A stretch of 64,000 nt of DNA, taken from NCBI RefSeq assembly GCF_030915485.1, contig NZ_CP133266.1:1240001-1304000 (forward strand), read 5' to 3'. Each line of letters starts with the position of its first letter. Within the stretch, counting starts at the first letter, position 1. Shown piece by piece: positions 48,291 to 59,868 of this stretch. The notes under the pieces are model-generated. The model made no database searches. It saw only the letters and a list, made by a program, of their open reading frames with translations, and was not told where the DNA came from. This DNA is from Neobacillus sp. PS3-40. GTDB taxonomy: Bacteria > Bacillota > Bacilli > Bacillales > Cytobacillaceae. The position numbers and the translations under genes are program-made.

Positions 48291-48867
48291 TATAACTTTC
48301 TAATATTGCCCATGCTTGATCTTTTCCAAGACCAGTTTCAGAAGAGAAAAGAACGATTTCATCATTTGCATCAAGATCTAATGTTTCCTTCGTCACTTTT
48401 AAATGCTTCTGCCATTTTCCTTTTGGAATCTTGTCTGCCTTTGTAGCAATAACGACACAAGGAATTTCAAAATGTTTTAAGAAATTATACATCATCCTAT
48501 CGTCTACGGATGGGGGATGCCTTAAATCAACAATCATTACAACTGCCCTTAATTGGTCTCTTTTGGTTATATACGTTTCAATCATTTTTCCCCATGCTTC
48601 ACGTTCCGTTTTTGAAACCTTTGCATATCCATAGCCTGGAACATCCACAAAATGGAGAATCTCATTAATCAGGTAAAAGTTTAACGTTTGGGTTTTACCT
48701 GGTTTTGACGAAATCCTCGCTAAACCTTTTCGATTAAGCATTTTATTGATAAAGGATGATTTCCCAACATTCGAACGCCCTGCTAACGCAAATTCAGGAA
48801 TATCCGTATCAGGGTATTGATCGGGCTTTACTGCACTAATGATAATTTCGGAACTAGTTACCTTCAT
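48286..48867 (-). CDS. engB: Ribosome biogenesis GTPase EngB (YsxC)
   Basis: EngB is an essential GTPase in 50S subunit assembly. The 193-residue protein has G1 GRSNVGKSS (about 30-38), G3 DVPGYG, G4 TKADK and switch region [13 protein letters not shown]. It overlaps the end of lonA by 4 bp, so it is translated from the lonA transcript. Confidence 0.97.
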   Translation of the reverse strand: MKVTSSEIIISAVKPDQYPDTDIPEFALAGRSNVGKSSFINKMLNRKGLARISSKPGKTQTLNFYLINEILHFVDVPGYGYAKVSKTEREAWGKMIETYITKRDQLRAVVMIVDLRHPPSVDDRMMYNFLKHFEIPCVVIATKADKIPKGKWQKHLKVTKETLDLDANDEIVLFSSETGLGKDQAWAILESYM

Positions 48868-51191
48868 TCCACTCCACCATCATTAAGAGCATGTTTTAAA
48901 ACTTCATCTAAATGGGATACAAGTACAAATTCCATATTATTCCTCACACTATCGGGTATTTCATCGATATCCTTTTCATTATCTTTTGGTAAAATTATTT
49001 TCGTTAATCCTGCTCTATGGGCACCTAGTGTTTTCTCTTTCAATCCACCAATTGGGAGAACTCTCCCTCTTAACGTGATTTCTCCTGTCATTCCAACCTC
49101 TTTACGGATAGACCTCCCAGACAACGCAGAAACAAGAGCAGTTGCAATAGTTATCCCAGCTGAAGGTCCATCCTTTGGTACAGCACCTTCAGGAACATGT
49201 ATGTGGATGTCATATTTTTCGTGGAAATCTTCCTCAATGCCAAGCTCTTTTGTCTTCGAGCGAACATAGCTAAAAGCTGCTTGAGCGGACTCCTTCATGA
49301 CATCTCCAAGCTTACCTGTTAAAATAAGCTTCCCTTTACCTGGTGAGAGCGAAACCTCTATTTGCAGTGTATCTCCACCAACAGTAGTATAGGCTAATCC
49401 TGTTGCAACACCGACTTGATCTTCCAATTCAGCCTGTCCATAGTGAAAGATAGGTTTCCCTAAAAATTCCTCTACATTTTTTTCGGTTATGATAACGCGT
49501 TTTTTCTCGCCTGAAACAATTATTTTTGCTGTTTTTCGGCAAATTGTTGCCATCTGGCGTTCCATACTTCGAACGCCTGCCTCACGAGTATAATGACGGA
49601 TAATTTTAAGGATTGCATCATCCCGAACCTGAAGAATTCCTTTTGAAAGACCATGCTCCTTAACTTGTTTTGGAAGTAAATGATCTCTTGTAATATGAAC
49701 CTTTTCAAGCTCCGTATACCCTGCAATCGTAATGATTTCCATTCGATCCAAAAGTGGACCTGGGACAGTGGATAGATTATTTGCCGTTGCAATAAACATA
49801 ACCTTTGAAAGGTCATAGGCTTCCTCAATAAAATGATCGCTAAAATTATTATTCTGTTCTGGATCAAGTACTTCAAGCATTGCTGCTGAAGGATCTCCAC
49901 GAAAGTCATTTGACATTTTATCGATTTCATCTAATAGGAAAACTGGGTTAATAGTCCCTGCCTTTTTCATTCCTTGAATAATGCGGCCAGGCATTGCCCC
50001 TACATATGTCCTTCTATGACCGCGCACCTCAGACTCGTCCCTTACACCACCAAGTGATACTCGAACGAAATTTCGATTTAATGACCTTGCAATTGAGCGA
50101 GCAAGACTTGTTTTTCCAACACCTGGAGGGCCTGCAAGGCATAGAATCGGTCCTCTTAATGAATTGGTAAGTTTTTGGACAGACAAATATTCCAAGACAC
50201 GTTCTTTAACTTTTTCTAGCCCATAATGATCCTTATTTAATATTTTCTCAGCACGGTTGATATCAAGATCATCTTCGGTTTTCTTCGACCACGGTAAGGC
50301 AAGTAGCCATTCAATATAATTTCGAATAACTGCGCTTTCTGCAGAGCTAGAAGGAACCTTTTCATAGCGGTCTAACTCCTTAAAAGCAATCTGTTTTATC
50401 CGCTCAGGCATCCCAGCATTGTCAATTTTTTCTGTTAGATCGGCAATCTCTCCTGTTTTACCTTCTTTATCGCCTAATTCTTTCTGGATTGCTTTCATTT
50501 GCTCTCTTAGATAGTATTCCTTTTGGGTTCTCTCCATTGATCGCTTAACACGCTGTCCAATTTTCTTTTCAAGGTTAAGAACTTCTTTTTCATTATGGAT
50601 GATATCAATCACACGATTCATCCGATCCTTAACTTCAATGGTCTCAAGGATTTCTTGCTTTTCCTTTTGCTTCAATGGCAAATGAGATGAGATAATATCA
50701 GCCATTCTTCCGGGCTCTTCGATATCTGTAACAGATGAGTACGTTTCGGCTGAGATTTTTTTAGACAGTTTTATGTATTGCTCAAAGTATTCAAGCATCG
50801 TTCTCATCAAGGCTTCATCTTCAACGTCTTTTGTATCCCGATCCTCGGAAGTTTCTATGCTTACGGAGTAGTAATTACTATTTTCTTGGAAGGATACAAT
50901 TTCTGCCCTCTTCAACCCCTCAACCAAAACTCTAATTGTACCGTTCGGTAATTTGAGCATTTGCTTGACCTTTGTTAATGTCCCCATTTTATATAAATCG
51001 TCTTCTGACGGTTCATCAATAGACATATCTTTTTGAGTTGTTAAAAAAATTAAATGGTCATCGACCATCGCTTTTTCAAGGGCTTGCACCGACTTTTCTC
51101 TCCCAACATCCAAATGAAGGACCATCGTCGGATAGACAAGCAACCCACGAAGTGGTAGGAGTGGAACGATTAATTCTTTCTTTTCCGCCAA
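48864..51191 (-). CDS. lonA: ATP-dependent protease Lon (LonA)
   Basis: LonA degrades misfolded and regulatory proteins. The 775-residue protein has the LAN substrate-binding domain (1-205, [20 protein letters not shown]), a coiled coil, the AAA+ domain with Walker [12 protein letters not shown] near 355, and the protease domain with the serine in [13 protein letters not shown] and the catalytic lysine in [12 protein letters not shown]. Full length. It follows lonB with a strong terminator between them. Confidence 0.98.
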   Translation of the reverse strand: MAEKKELIVPLLPLRGLLVYPTMVLHLDVGREKSVQALEKAMVDDHLIFLTTQKDMSIDEPSEDDLYKMGTLTKVKQMLKLPNGTIRVLVEGLKRAEIVSFQENSNYYSVSIETSEDRDTKDVEDEALMRTMLEYFEQYIKLSKKISAETYSSVTDIEEPGRMADIISSHLPLKQKEKQEILETIEVKDRMNRVIDIIHNEKEVLNLEKKIGQRVKRSMERTQKEYYLREQMKAIQKELGDKEGKTGEIADLTEKIDNAGMPERIKQIAFKELDRYEKVPSSSAESAVIRNYIEWLLALPWSKKTEDDLDINRAEKILNKDHYGLEKVKERVLEYLSVQKLTNSLRGPILCLAGPPGVGKTSLARSIARSLNRNFVRVSLGGVRDESEVRGHRRTYVGAMPGRIIQGMKKAGTINPVFLLDEIDKMSNDFRGDPSAAMLEVLDPEQNNNFSDHFIEEAYDLSKVMFIATANNLSTVPGPLLDRMEIITIAGYTELEKVHITRDHLLPKQVKEHGLSKGILQVRDDAILKIIRHYTREAGVRSMERQMATICRKTAKIIVSGEKKRVIITEKNVEEFLGKPIFHYGQAELEDQVGVATGLAYTTVGGDTLQIEVSLSPGKGKLILTGKLGDVMKESAQAAFSYVRSKTKELGIEEDFHEKYDIHIHVPEGAVPKDGPSAGITIATALVSALSGRSIRKEVGMTGEITLRGRVLPIGGLKEKTLGAHRAGLTKIILPKDNEKDIDEIPDSVRNNMEFVLVSHLDEVLKHALNDGGVE

Positions 51192-51320
51192 AATCTTACA
51201 CCTCCAATATAATACAGGAATATTCTTTGTACATTCTATCTCATTTGTAAGAATGTGTCTAATCTCAGAGATTTGTGTAAATCTATTTATATATATTACT
51301 TTTCCCCAATTAGAAAAATA

Positions 51321-51355
51321 AACACTTTAGTTTGTTTACAACAAACTAAAGTGTT
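51321..51355 (-). terminator. Rho-independent terminator of lonB
   Basis: A 16-bp near-perfect stem AACACTTTAGTTTGTT/AACAAACTAAAGTGTT is followed on the minus strand by TATTTTTCTAATT, 5 bp from the lonB stop. Confidence 0.9.
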
Positions 51356-51359
51356 CTCA

Positions 51360-53027
51360 TTAAATGGATTCCTTTTTTGAAAGCTCTATAGAAGCAGTAA
51401 TTGCATTTTCTTTTAAATAGTCTTTAACAAACGCTAATTCAAATACTTCTTCAAGATGAGAAACTGGGACAATTGTTATCCCTTCAATTTCATTTAAAAT
51501 GGACTGCATGTTTTCTTCTGGGATAATAACCGTTTGAGCCCCTGCCTTTTTGGCTGCCTTTATTTTAGGAAATACGCCTCCGATCGGCTTTACATTTCCA
51601 TGAATACTGATTTCACCCGTCATCGCTACTTTATTGTCAATTGGAATCTTATAGATCGCAGAATAAATGCCTGTTGCCATAGCGATTCCAGCAGATGGGC
51701 CATCAATTGGGACACCACCTGGGAAATTCACATGGATATCAAAATCATTTGCCGGAACCCCCATTGATCTAAGGACCGTAATAACATTTTCAATTGAACC
51801 CCGTGCCATACTTTTTCTTCTTACTGATTTCCCCTGAGTACCAATACTTTCTTCTTCCACTATCCCTGTAATATTAATGGTTCCCTTATCTTTTGCTGGG
51901 ATAACAGTCACTTCAATTTCAAGCAAGGCCCCAGAATTCGGCCCATATACTGCTAAGCCATTTACTAGGCCTATACATGAAGCTTCATTTATCTTTCTTT
52001 CCATTCTTGGTGTTAACTGACTAGAATGAATCACCCATTCTATATCTTCATCTTTTATAAAGTTACGGTCTTCAGTGATGGCGAGGCCTGCTGCAATTTG
52101 TATCATATTAACTGCCTCTCGACCATTTCTTGCATAACTGGATAGTGTATGTAAGCCTGTTTCTTTAATTATTAACTTAACTTTTTCTGCTGCTTTCCTA
52201 GCAATAATATAGACTTCATCTTCGCTCAATTCTCTAAAAAATACTTCCATGCAGCGAGAACGGATTGCTGGTGGAATTTCATTCGGTGTTCTAGTTGTTG
52301 CTCCAATTAACCGAAAATCCGCGGGCAAACCATTTTTAAAAATATCGTGAATATGGGTTGGAATTTGTGTATTTTCTTCGTTGTAATAAGCGCTTTCTAG
52401 GAATACCAACCGATCCTCCAAAACTTTTAAAAGTTTATTCATTTGAATTGGATGTAATTCCCCGATTTCATCAATAAACAGCACACCACCATGTGCATTT
52501 GTTACAGCTCCCTGCTTGGGTTGTGGAATCCCCGCTTGTCCCATTGCACCTGCGCCTTGATAAATTGGATCATGTACTGACCCGATAAGTGGGTCCGCAA
52601 TTCCCCTTTCATCAAACCTTGCTGTTGTCGCATCCAATTCAACGAAAACGGAAGTAGATGTAAAAGGGGACTTAGAATTTTTTTTCGCTTCCTCTAAGAC
52701 TAACCGAGCTGCAGCTGTTTTTCCAATTCCCGGTGGTCCATATATAATGACATGCTGTGGGTTTGGTCCACATAAGGCCGCCTTTAATGATTTAATACCA
52801 TCTTCTTGTCCAACAATATCCTGAAAGCTTGTCGGTCGAACCTTTTCAGATAATGGCTCCGTTAATGAAATTGATCTCATTTTTCGAAGCTGGTCCATTT
52901 CTTTTCGAGATTCACGATCAATGGACACCTTTTGTGTCCGCTGATTTCTAAGCAAATTCCAAAAATATAATCCAATGATGATCCCAAAGAAAAGCTGAAT
53001 AAATAAGGCAATCCCCGTCCAACTCAT
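51360..53027 (-). CDS. lonB: Forespore-type membrane-anchored protease LonB
   Basis: LonB is a sporulation-linked Lon paralogue that lacks the LonA N-domain. The 555-residue protein has an N-terminal membrane anchor (about 4-22, GIALFIQLFFGIIIGLYFW), the AAA+ domain (Walker A GPPGIGKTAAA) and a protease domain with the serine in DGPSAGIAMATG and a lysine in VFPKIKAAKKAG. The ATG at 53027 has GGAGGG 6 bp upstream. Order lonB-lonA and a sigma-F-like promoter agree with B. subtilis. Confidence 0.95.
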   Translation of the reverse strand: MSWTGIALFIQLFFGIIIGLYFWNLLRNQRTQKVSIDRESRKEMDQLRKMRSISLTEPLSEKVRPTSFQDIVGQEDGIKSLKAALCGPNPQHVIIYGPPGIGKTAAARLVLEEAKKNSKSPFTSTSVFVELDATTARFDERGIADPLIGSVHDPIYQGAGAMGQAGIPQPKQGAVTNAHGGVLFIDEIGELHPIQMNKLLKVLEDRLVFLESAYYNEENTQIPTHIHDIFKNGLPADFRLIGATTRTPNEIPPAIRSRCMEVFFRELSEDEVYIIARKAAEKVKLIIKETGLHTLSSYARNGREAVNMIQIAAGLAITEDRNFIKDEDIEWVIHSSQLTPRMERKINEASCIGLVNGLAVYGPNSGALLEIEVTVIPAKDKGTINITGIVEEESIGTQGKSVRRKSMARGSIENVITVLRSMGVPANDFDIHVNFPGGVPIDGPSAGIAMATGIYSAIYKIPIDNKVAMTGEISIHGNVKPIGGVFPKIKAAKKAGAQTVIIPEENMQSILNEIEGITIVPVSHLEEVFELAFVKDYLKENAITASIELSKKESI

Positions 53028-53068
53028 GCCATTCCCTCCTACTACTATATATCTGATAGATATGTTTA

Positions 53069-53097
53069 AGTATTTCCCTCGCAGGGATGGAATAAAC
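53069..53097 (-). promoter_or_regulatory. Possible sigma-F promoter of lonB
   Basis: On the minus strand GTTTA and GGAAATACT are spaced 15 bp. This resembles the sigma-F pattern (GYATA at -35, GGnnAnAnT at -10). The -35 match is imperfect. Confidence 0.45.
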
Positions 53098-53115
53098 AAG
53101 AAATTGGAAGATAAA

Positions 53116-53219
53116 TAAAGAAAACTCGCCGATTGGCGAGCCCCTAAGGTCGATGATTAGGCGTAGCTGCCTTTATGCGCTAGCAAAATTTATGGGTATA
53201 AATTCTGATTAGCCAAAAA
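53116..53219 (+). repeat. Dispersed ~103-bp structured repeat, copy E
   Basis: Left hairpin CTCGCC-gatt-GGCGAG is intact. The right hairpin carries one change in its left arm (AAAATTTAT) and its loop (GGGT). The end GATTAGCCAAAAA touches the clpX terminator stem, as in the minD copy. Confidence 0.88.
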
Positions 53220-53245
53220 CAGACCCGGCAATTTCGCCAGGTCTG
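53213..53245 (-). terminator. Rho-independent terminator of clpX
   Basis: On the minus strand CAGACCTGGC pairs with GCCGGGTCTG around a GAAATT loop, followed by TTTTTGG. The T-run belongs to the edge of repeat copy E. Confidence 0.88.
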
Positions 53246-53251
53246 AAAAGT

Positions 53252-54517
53252 TTAAGCAGATGTTTTTGTTTCTTGCTCCACAACTGTACCATCTTCTAAT
53301 ATCAATTTAGGGATGCTGTTATCAATAACCGTATCCTTTGTGATAATACATTTGCTGATATCATCTCGAGAAGGAAGATCAAACATTACATCAAGCATGA
53401 TTCCTTCAATAATAGAACGCAAACCCCGCGCCCCTGTTTTCCGTTCAATTGCTTTTTTAGCAATTTCCTTTAAGCCATCATCTTCAAATTCTAACTCAAC
53501 ATCGTCAAGTTCAAGCATTTTTTGATATTGCTTCACAAGTGCATTTTTCGGTTTCGTTAAAATTTCAATTAACGCATCCTCATCAAGCTGTTCAAGGCTA
53601 GAAATGACGGGAAGACGTCCAATAAATTCTGGAATTAATCCAAATCTTAATAAATCTTCAGGTAACACTTTTGAAAGCAATTCTTTTGGTCCGATTTCAA
53701 GCTGTTTTATATCCGCTCCAAAACCAATCACCTTTTGCCCTAAACGGCGCTTAATAATAGGTTCAATTCCGTCAAATGCGCCCCCGCAAATAAACAAAAT
53801 ATTTGTTGTATCAATTTGAATAAACTCTTGATGTGGATGTTTTCTTCCACCTTGTGGAGGAACACTTGCAACCGTTCCTTCCAATATTTTCAGTAAAGCT
53901 TGCTGTACACCCTCACCAGAAACGTCCCTTGTAATCGAAGGATTTTCTGATTTACGGGCAATTTTATCGATCTCATCAATATAAATAATGCCCTTTTCAG
54001 CCTTTTCAACATCATAATCAGCAGATTGAATTAGTTTTAAGAGGATGTTCTCAACATCTTCTCCAACATAACCTGCTTCTGTAAGCGATGTCGCATCTGC
54101 AATCGCAAACGGAACATTTAGAATACGAGCAAGTGTCTGAGCTAATAATGTTTTACCGCTTCCTGTCGGTCCAATCATACAAATATTACTTTTCGAAAGC
54201 TCAACATCATCAATTTTACTATTGGAATTAATGCGTTTATAGTGATTATAAACAGCAACGGAAAGTGACTTTTTAGCCTGATCCTGCCCAATTACATACT
54301 CATCCAAAATTTCGCAAATCTCTTTTGGTTTTGGAACATCTTTAAATTCTACTTCCTCTTCTGTACCAAGTTCTTCCTCCACAATCTCTGTGCAAAGCTC
54401 GATACATTCGTCACATATATAAACACCCGGTCCAGCAACTAATTTACGAACTTGATCCTGTGTTTTACCACAGAAAGAGCACTTTAATTGTCCTTTTTCA
54501 TCATTAAATTTAAACAT
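53252..54517 (-). CDS. clpX: ATP-dependent Clp protease ATP-binding subunit ClpX
   Basis: ClpX unfolds substrates and feeds them to ClpP. The 421-residue protein has the zinc-binding dimerisation domain with four cysteines (CSFCGKT...CDECIELC, about 10-38). Walker A GPTGSGKT (about 116), Walker [11 protein letters not shown], the pore loop GYVGEDV and the ClpP-docking IGF loop (QKVIGFGAD) follow. Full length. It lies downstream of tig. Confidence 0.98.
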   Translation of the reverse strand: MFKFNDEKGQLKCSFCGKTQDQVRKLVAGPGVYICDECIELCTEIVEEELGTEEEVEFKDVPKPKEICEILDEYVIGQDQAKKSLSVAVYNHYKRINSNSKIDDVELSKSNICMIGPTGSGKTLLAQTLARILNVPFAIADATSLTEAGYVGEDVENILLKLIQSADYDVEKAEKGIIYIDEIDKIARKSENPSITRDVSGEGVQQALLKILEGTVASVPPQGGRKHPHQEFIQIDTTNILFICGGAFDGIEPIIKRRLGQKVIGFGADIKQLEIGPKELLSKVLPEDLLRFGLIPEFIGRLPVISSLEQLDEDALIEILTKPKNALVKQYQKMLELDDVELEFEDDGLKEIAKKAIERKTGARGLRSIIEGIMLDVMFDLPSRDDISKCIITKDTVIDNSIPKLILEDGTVVEQETKTSA

Positions 54518-54903
54518 CTTTTCACCCCTAGAAAACGTCTATACTATATTTTAAAAATGGCGAATAACAAGCAAAAGTTGAGACTTTTATCGAAACAATT
54601 CAGCATTATGTATTGCATTGTAACACATTTAATTGGCGGACTGGAAATAAAAAGCTCTTTAATATATATGTTTCCTGCTCACTTTTTTCCTGTATTCGCA
54701 TGTTCAAAAACAAAATCTATGTACCCATTAAGCTTAACCATTAATCGAAAGATTAAGTCGCTGCAGTGAGGAATTTAAAATAATTCTCTATGTATAAGTT
54801 TCTTCCAATCCTACTTCTTATTATAATATGTATTTCAATTATTGTATAAAACAAGACACGATAAAATCGTGCCTTGTTATGAAAAATGTATGAATTGTCA
54901 AAA
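54518..54903. other. Intergenic region between tig and clpX
   Basis: These 386 bp contain the tig terminator near the right end (54850-54878) and must contain the clpX promoter. Otherwise I see A/T-rich sequence without a gene, repeat copy or CtsR-type operator (no tandem GGTCAAA). Short open frames on the plus strand lack ribosome-binding sites. Confidence 0.6.
54850..54878 (-). terminator. Rho-independent terminator of tig
   Basis: AACAAGGCACGAT pairs with ATCGTGTCTTGTT (one mismatch) around TTT, followed by TTATACAAT on the minus strand. It is 25 bp past the tig stop. Confidence 0.82.
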
Positions 54904-56181
54904 TTATTTCTTATTTTCAATCAAGAAATCAACCGCTTTTTTGAGTTTAAGGTCGGATTTAATACCTTCAAGGCTTCCAAGAGCCTTTTCAATATTTTCA
55001 ACAGACATGTTGTACATTACTGCCATCTTTCCAATTTCTTCTTTAACATCTTCGTCAGTTGCTACAATATTTTCAGCCTTTGCAATTGCTTCTAATGTTA
55101 AATTAACACGGACACGATTTTCAGCCTCGCTCTTCATTTGCTCACGAAGTGCTGATTCGTCTTGACCTGAGAATTGGAAGTATAGTTCAAGGTTCATACC
55201 TTGTGATTGTAAGCGTTGTTCGAATTCTTGCATCATGCGATTAGTTTCGCTAACAACCATCACTGATGGAATTTCAACTTCTGCACCAGCAGCTGCTTTT
55301 TCTACAAGTGAATCTTGTAGATGATGTTCAGCTTCATGTTTTTTGCCTTCTTCTAAACGAGTCTTGATTTTTTCTTTCAATGCATCCAATGTTTCAACTT
55401 CATCATCAACATCTTTAGCAAACTCGTCATCTAAAGCAGGAAGTTCTTTTGCTTTAATTTCATGAACTGTTGTTTTGAAAACTGCAGGCTTACCAGCAAG
55501 TTCTGCCGCATGGTATTCTTCTGGGAAGGTAACTTCTACATCTTTTGACTCCCCAGTAGCCACTCCAACTAATTGTTCTTCAAAGCCAGGAATGAAAGAT
55601 CCTGAACCTAATTCAAGAGAGTAGTTTTCTCCTTTTCCGCCTTCAAAAGCTTCACCATCAACATAACCATCAAAGTCGATAACAACAGTGTCACCAATTT
55701 CGGCATTGCCATCTTCTTTTACAACAAGCTCTGCTTGGCGGCCTTGAAGTGTTGCTAATTCACTATTAATATCTTCATCAGTTACAGTTGTATCAATTGC
55801 TTCAACTTCTAAACCTTTGTACTCGCCTAGTTTCACTTCAGGCTTAACTTGAACAGTTGCTTTAAAGATTAGGACTTTACCCTTTTCCATTTGTTCAACA
55901 TCGATATCTGGACGATCGATTGGTTCGATTCCTGTTTCAACGATAGCTTCTCCATAAGCTTCTGGAAGAAGAATATCTAATGCATCTTGGTATAAAGATT
56001 CTACACCATAGCGTTTTTCAAACATTGCACGAGGCATTTTTCCTTTACGGAAGCCAGGAACATTTACTTGTTTTACCACTTTGTTAAATGCAGCGTCTAA
56101 TCCTTCTTTTACCTTTTCTGGGCTTACTTCAATAGTAAGAACTCCATTATTACCTTCTAATTTTTCCCATTTTGCAGTCAT
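54904..56181 (-). CDS. tig: Trigger factor
   Basis: Trigger factor is a ribosome-associated chaperone and prolyl isomerase. The 425-residue protein has the ribosome-binding signature GFRKGKMPR (about 43-51), an FKBP-type PPIase domain (about 160-245, [17 protein letters not shown]) and a helical C-terminal chaperone domain. The ATG at 56181 has GGAGGG 8 bp upstream; the frame extends to 56253 without homology. The order ysoA-tig-clpX-lonB-lonA is kept. Confidence 0.97.
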   Translation of the reverse strand: MTAKWEKLEGNNGVLTIEVSPEKVKEGLDAAFNKVVKQVNVPGFRKGKMPRAMFEKRYGVESLYQDALDILLPEAYGEAIVETGIEPIDRPDIDVEQMEKGKVLIFKATVQVKPEVKLGEYKGLEVEAIDTTVTDEDINSELATLQGRQAELVVKEDGNAEIGDTVVIDFDGYVDGEAFEGGKGENYSLELGSGSFIPGFEEQLVGVATGESKDVEVTFPEEYHAAELAGKPAVFKTTVHEIKAKELPALDDEFAKDVDDEVETLDALKEKIKTRLEEGKKHEAEHHLQDSLVEKAAAGAEVEIPSVMVVSETNRMMQEFEQRLQSQGMNLELYFQFSGQDESALREQMKSEAENRVRVNLTLEAIAKAENIVATDEDVKEEIGKMAVMYNMSVENIEKALGSLEGIKSDLKLKKAVDFLIENKK

Positions 56182-56338
56182 GCCGTTTTCCCTCCAACAA
56201 TCTATTCTCATTTCATTCATAACGAATTTGTATGAATATGTCTTTTCCTTCACACCTAACTATGATGTGTAATATATATATTTACACAATGCAACCCCTA
56301 CATTATAACATACGTTGTTTTTCTTTCAACAGCCATGC

Positions 56339-57379
56339 CTAAATTATGGGGTAAGAAATTTCTTCTATTTCTCTGATTCGGTCTAGTGCCTGACCGATTT
56401 TAGAGATTTCAACACTATATTCCTTTGAAAAATCATGGATCTTTGGCTCTGATCCATAGTATTCAAGGACAATTATGTGAAATGCTGCAGCCCAAGCATG
56501 TAAATCAAATGGATCAATGTTAAATGGATAGGTTATAAAAAAATGACGCTCCACAAGACTTTTAATATTTTCAAAAAGAACAGGGTCACTATTTTCCAGT
56601 CTTGCTTTTAATTGTTCCTCTATTTTTTTCATTTCAACTTGCGAGCCTATTTCAGGCAATTCAGTTGGGATGTACAATTTCTTTATGTTAAATTTTTCCA
56701 CAGCGACTTCCTGATCATATTCTTGATCTTTTAAAAGGTTCAAGAGTATTGTTTTTAAAAAGGGATGCCCTAGACTGTCAGTTAAATACCTTTTTATTTC
56801 ATTTATATATGGGCGGATATTTTTATCCGCAAGTGAGGAAATCAATAGCATTTGCTCTTTTGGGTCTTTAATGGAATGAAGATTTAGTTCTGTTAAATCA
56901 ATCCTATCTTGAAGACTCTCCTTTGGTTGCGTGTCTTCGTTTTGAAGTGGAGTATTTTCTGCCATTCTCTTGCTAAATTGCAATATCGTTAAAAAGTGTT
57001 CGCTTTTCTCAGGTGGGATTTCCTTTTCATCCAATAACGCTTCTATAGTTAAGACAATTTCTGTATACTCATGTAATTGAATGAGAACGGTTAAATATAA
57101 ATCCACCATTTGCAAATAATCGCCAATCCCTTTTAAAAGCATATCTTTGGCAAGTTCTTTTGCTTTTTGAAATGCAGCTCCCTCAAAATAAGCAAGGACA
57201 AGACCAATCAAAATATCTCCATTTTCCGGATCAAGCTCTCTTGCATCCTCTAAAAGGTTTATTGCTTCTTTATACCTCTTCATTTGCAAACACTCAAGGC
57301 CCTTTTCAGTCAAACGCTTTTCTAGATCGGGAAAGAAGATAATATTCTCTTTTTGCTTCACTGGTTCCCGTTTTTTCAT
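56339..57379 (-). CDS. ysoA: Tetratricopeptide-repeat protein YsoA
   Basis: The 346-residue soluble protein has TPR-like repeats in the N-terminal 130 residues (GLECLQMKRYKEAINLLEDA, then ILIGLVLAYFEGAAFQKAKE). An all-helical C-terminal part follows, with IDPFDLHAWAAAFHIIVLEY. The same gene lies upstream of tig in B. subtilis. Its partner and function are not known; protein-protein contact is implied by the TPR fold. Confidence 0.87.
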   Translation of the reverse strand: MKKREPVKQKENIIFFPDLEKRLTEKGLECLQMKRYKEAINLLEDARELDPENGDILIGLVLAYFEGAAFQKAKELAKDMLLKGIGDYLQMVDLYLTVLIQLHEYTEIVLTIEALLDEKEIPPEKSEHFLTILQFSKRMAENTPLQNEDTQPKESLQDRIDLTELNLHSIKDPKEQMLLISSLADKNIRPYINEIKRYLTDSLGHPFLKTILLNLLKDQEYDQEVAVEKFNIKKLYIPTELPEIGSQVEMKKIEEQLKARLENSDPVLFENIKSLVERHFFITYPFNIDPFDLHAWAAAFHIIVLEYYGSEPKIHDFSKEYSVEISKIGQALDRIREIEEISYPII

Positions 57380-57585
57380 TTTTATTTACCGCCCTAAATT
57401 ATATTATTAAGTTTTATTTTCGCATAGATTGTTATTTTCCGCATATAGGGATAATACCCGTATTAAATTTGGATTTCGTGCTCTTTTCTTATATCTAAAG
57501 ATATGACAAGAACAACAAAGTTTACGAAAAGAGCTTTATTGAAAAATAGTTTACCATGGAAAAATATAAAAAACAAAGAAACAGA

Positions 57586-57613
57586 AAAAACTCACCTATA
57601 TTATAGATGAGTT
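57586..57613 (-). terminator. Terminator downstream of tRNA-Arg
   Basis: On the minus strand AACTCATCTATA pairs with TATAGGTGAGTT (one mismatch) followed by TTTTC. It lies about 37 bp past the tRNA 3' end. Confidence 0.8.
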
Positions 57614-57650
57614 GAAAGTTTGGTATGTAGTTTTAAATGGTTTGTAAAAA

Positions 57651-57727
<77 letters not shown>

Positions 57728-57841
57728 GTATTTAATTATCAAAGACAATTATTATTATATAAGGTATGCTTTTAAATGTCAATATAAATTTCAAATTATA
57801 TTATTGGGGAGAGGAAAGAATCCTCCCACCGTTATCTTATT

Positions 57842-58366
57842 CTATCTTTTACTGTTTGGCACCATATATTCATAGGATAGATCAACGAGCTCTTTTCCTT
57901 TCATTTCAAAAATGGATAGCTTCATCTTTTCGTCCTGTAGATCAAGAATCATATATGTTTTTTCCAGACGCTCACGCGGAAGCCTTAAGCTTCCAGGGTT
58001 TAAGAATAGTGTCCCCTCTATCATTTCTGCCCCTACTACATGTGAATGACCAAAGCAAACAATATCTGCCTTTACCTCTTTTGCACGATAGTTTAAGGTC
58101 ATTAAGGAAGCTTTGATAGAATATTTATGACCATGTGTAACGAAAATTTTCCGCCCTGCTATCTCTACAATAGTTTCTAAAGGATATCCCCCAAAATCAC
58201 AATTGCCTAATACCGTTACGAAACCTGAAATCGCCATATGACCATTCATTAATTGTGAATCGCCACAATGAATCATCATTTCGACTTCATGCTGATGCCG
58301 TTTCTTTAATACTTCTAGCTCACTTGTTAATCCATGGCTATCACTAACAACTAAGATTTTGCTCAT
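57842..58366 (-). CDS. ysnB: YfcE/MJ0936-type metallophosphoesterase YsnB
   Basis: This 174-residue phosphodiesterase-like protein has metal-binding motifs [25 protein letters not shown] and FGHSHV in order. The substrate is unknown. It overlaps rdgB by 4 bp and closes the rph-rdgB-ysnB operon, as in B. subtilis. Confidence 0.92.
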   Translation of the reverse strand: MSKILVVSDSHGLTSELEVLKKRHQHEVEMMIHCGDSQLMNGHMAISGFVTVLGNCDFGGYPLETIVEIAGRKIFVTHGHKYSIKASLMTLNYRAKEVKADIVCFGHSHVVGAEMIEGTLFLNPGSLRLPRERLEKTYMILDLQDEKMKLSIFEMKGKELVDLSYEYMVPNSKR

Positions 58367-58974
58367 GGCAATTCTATTTCCCCGAGAATATGATCAAGAA
58401 TTGCATCGAGCTTCTTTAATGCATTTGCTCTATGGCTAATTTTGTTTTTCTCATCAGATGATAACTCTGCCATTGTTAGCTCTTTTTCAACTACATAAAA
58501 AACAGGGTCATATCCAAAGCCGTTTGTACCCTTTTGTTCGTCAAGAATACGGCCTTCACACGTTCCCGATACGGTTATTGTTTTTTTTCCTGGTGAGGCT
58601 ACTGCGAGGGCACAGTAAAATCTCGCCGTTCTCTTGTCGATTGGAATATTATTTAATTCTATCAGGACCTTTTCAATATTTGCTTTGTCGCTTTTTTTCT
58701 CACCTGCATACCTTGCTGAATAAATACCTGGTCTTCCATCAAGGGCATCAACAATTAATCCAGAATCATCACCAATTACTATTTTATTTAATTTTTTTGA
58801 AATAGCTTCAGCTTTTAAAATGGCATTTTCTTCGAATGTTTGTCCCGTTTCTTCAATATCTACTATCTCAGGATAATCAAGTAATGTACGGACAACAATT
58901 CCCCTTGTAGCAAAGATATGATCGAACTCTCTAGCTTTTCCAGGATTTTTTGTAGCAATGATGACTTCTTTCAT
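58363..58974 (-). CDS. rdgB: XTP/dITP diphosphatase (RdgB/HAM1)
   Basis: This enzyme removes XTP and dITP from the nucleotide pool. The 203-residue protein begins [14 protein letters not shown], has [14 protein letters not shown], the metal-binding [24 protein letters not shown] (as [13 protein letters not shown] and [11 protein letters not shown]) and [12 protein letters not shown]. It corresponds to B. subtilis YsnA. It follows rph by 14 bp. Confidence 0.96.
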   Translation of the reverse strand: MKEVIIATKNPGKAREFDHIFATRGIVVRTLLDYPEIVDIEETGQTFEENAILKAEAISKKLNKIVIGDDSGLIVDALDGRPGIYSARYAGEKKSDKANIEKVLIELNNIPIDKRTARFYCALAVASPGKKTITVSGTCEGRILDEQKGTNGFGYDPVFYVVEKELTMAELSSDEKNKISHRANALKKLDAILDHILGEIELP

Positions 58975-58988
58975 ACGAATTCTCCTTT

Positions 58989-59744
58989 TTATTTTTTACT
59001 TCTAGTTTCAATCTTTTTGGTTATTTCTTCTCCTAGGGCTTTTTTCTGATAATCAAATAGTTCCTTCAGACCTTCTTGCGCAGCATGTAATAAACCTTGA
59101 AGCTGCTGATAAGAAAAAGTTGATTCCTCACCTGTGCCTTGCAATTCAACAAATTCACCATTGCCGGTCATAACGATGTTCATATCCACTTGTGCCTTGG
59201 AGTCTTCAGAATAGTTAAGATCTAATACTATTTGATTATCTTTTAAAATTCCAACGCTTGTTGCAGCTAAGAAATCCGTAATCGGAAACTTTGAAAACAC
59301 CTTTTTTTCCGCTAAGGTATTTAGTGCATAAGCCATTGCTACAAATGCCCCTGTAATGGATGCAGTTCGTGTTCCTCCATCTGCTTGAATGACATCACAA
59401 TCAATCCAGATAGTTCGTTCACCGATTGCACTCAAATCAACAATAGCCCGTAGTGCTCGACCAATTAAACGCTGAATTTCCATCGTCCTTCCCGAAATTT
59501 TTCCTTTTGATGACTCCCTGATATTTCTTTGATCAGTTGCCCTTGGTAGCATTGAATACTCAGCAGTAATCCAGCCTTTACCTTCACCTCTCATAAATGG
59601 AGGAACCCGGTCTTCGATACTAGCTGTACAAATTACCTTCGTATCTCCGACTGAAATAAGCACAGATCCTTCAGGATGTATTAAATAATTCGCTTCAATA
59701 TGTATCGGTCTTAATTGCATAGGTTCTCTTCCATCAACACGCAC
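58989..59744 (-). CDS. rph: Ribonuclease PH
   Basis: RNase PH is a phosphorolytic 3' exoribonuclease that trims tRNA precursors. The 251-residue protein has [31 protein letters not shown] and the substrate-binding [18 protein letters not shown]. Length is typical. It is the first gene of rph-rdgB-ysnB, after the gerM terminator. Confidence 0.96.
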   Translation of the reverse strand: MRVDGREPMQLRPIHIEANYLIHPEGSVLISVGDTKVICTASIEDRVPPFMRGEGKGWITAEYSMLPRATDQRNIRESSKGKISGRTMEIQRLIGRALRAIVDLSAIGERTIWIDCDVIQADGGTRTASITGAFVAMAYALNTLAEKKVFSKFPITDFLAATSVGILKDNQIVLDLNYSEDSKAQVDMNIVMTGNGEFVELQGTGEESTFSYQQLQGLLHAAQEGLKELFDYQKKALGEEITKKIETRSKK

Positions 59745-59801
59745 AAAATTTCCTCCTTTTATAATCGTTCCACATTACTATCATGAGTATAGATTTTGTT
59801 T

Positions 59802-59834
59802 AAATAAAGAAGAGGCGCCCCAAGGCTACCTCTT
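59802..59834 (-). terminator. Rho-independent terminator downstream of gerM
   Basis: On the minus strand AAGAGGTAGCC and GGGCGCCTCTT form an imperfect stem followed by CTTTATTT. It lies beyond the repeat copy at 59869-59972, about 135 bp past gerM. Confidence 0.65.
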
Positions 59835-59868
59835 TCATTGTCACTATAGTATAACAAAAAAATTTTTT

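Noticed and set aside
49520-49930. 136-codon frame inside lonA
   Set aside because: A different frame of a fully conserved lonA; a shadow.
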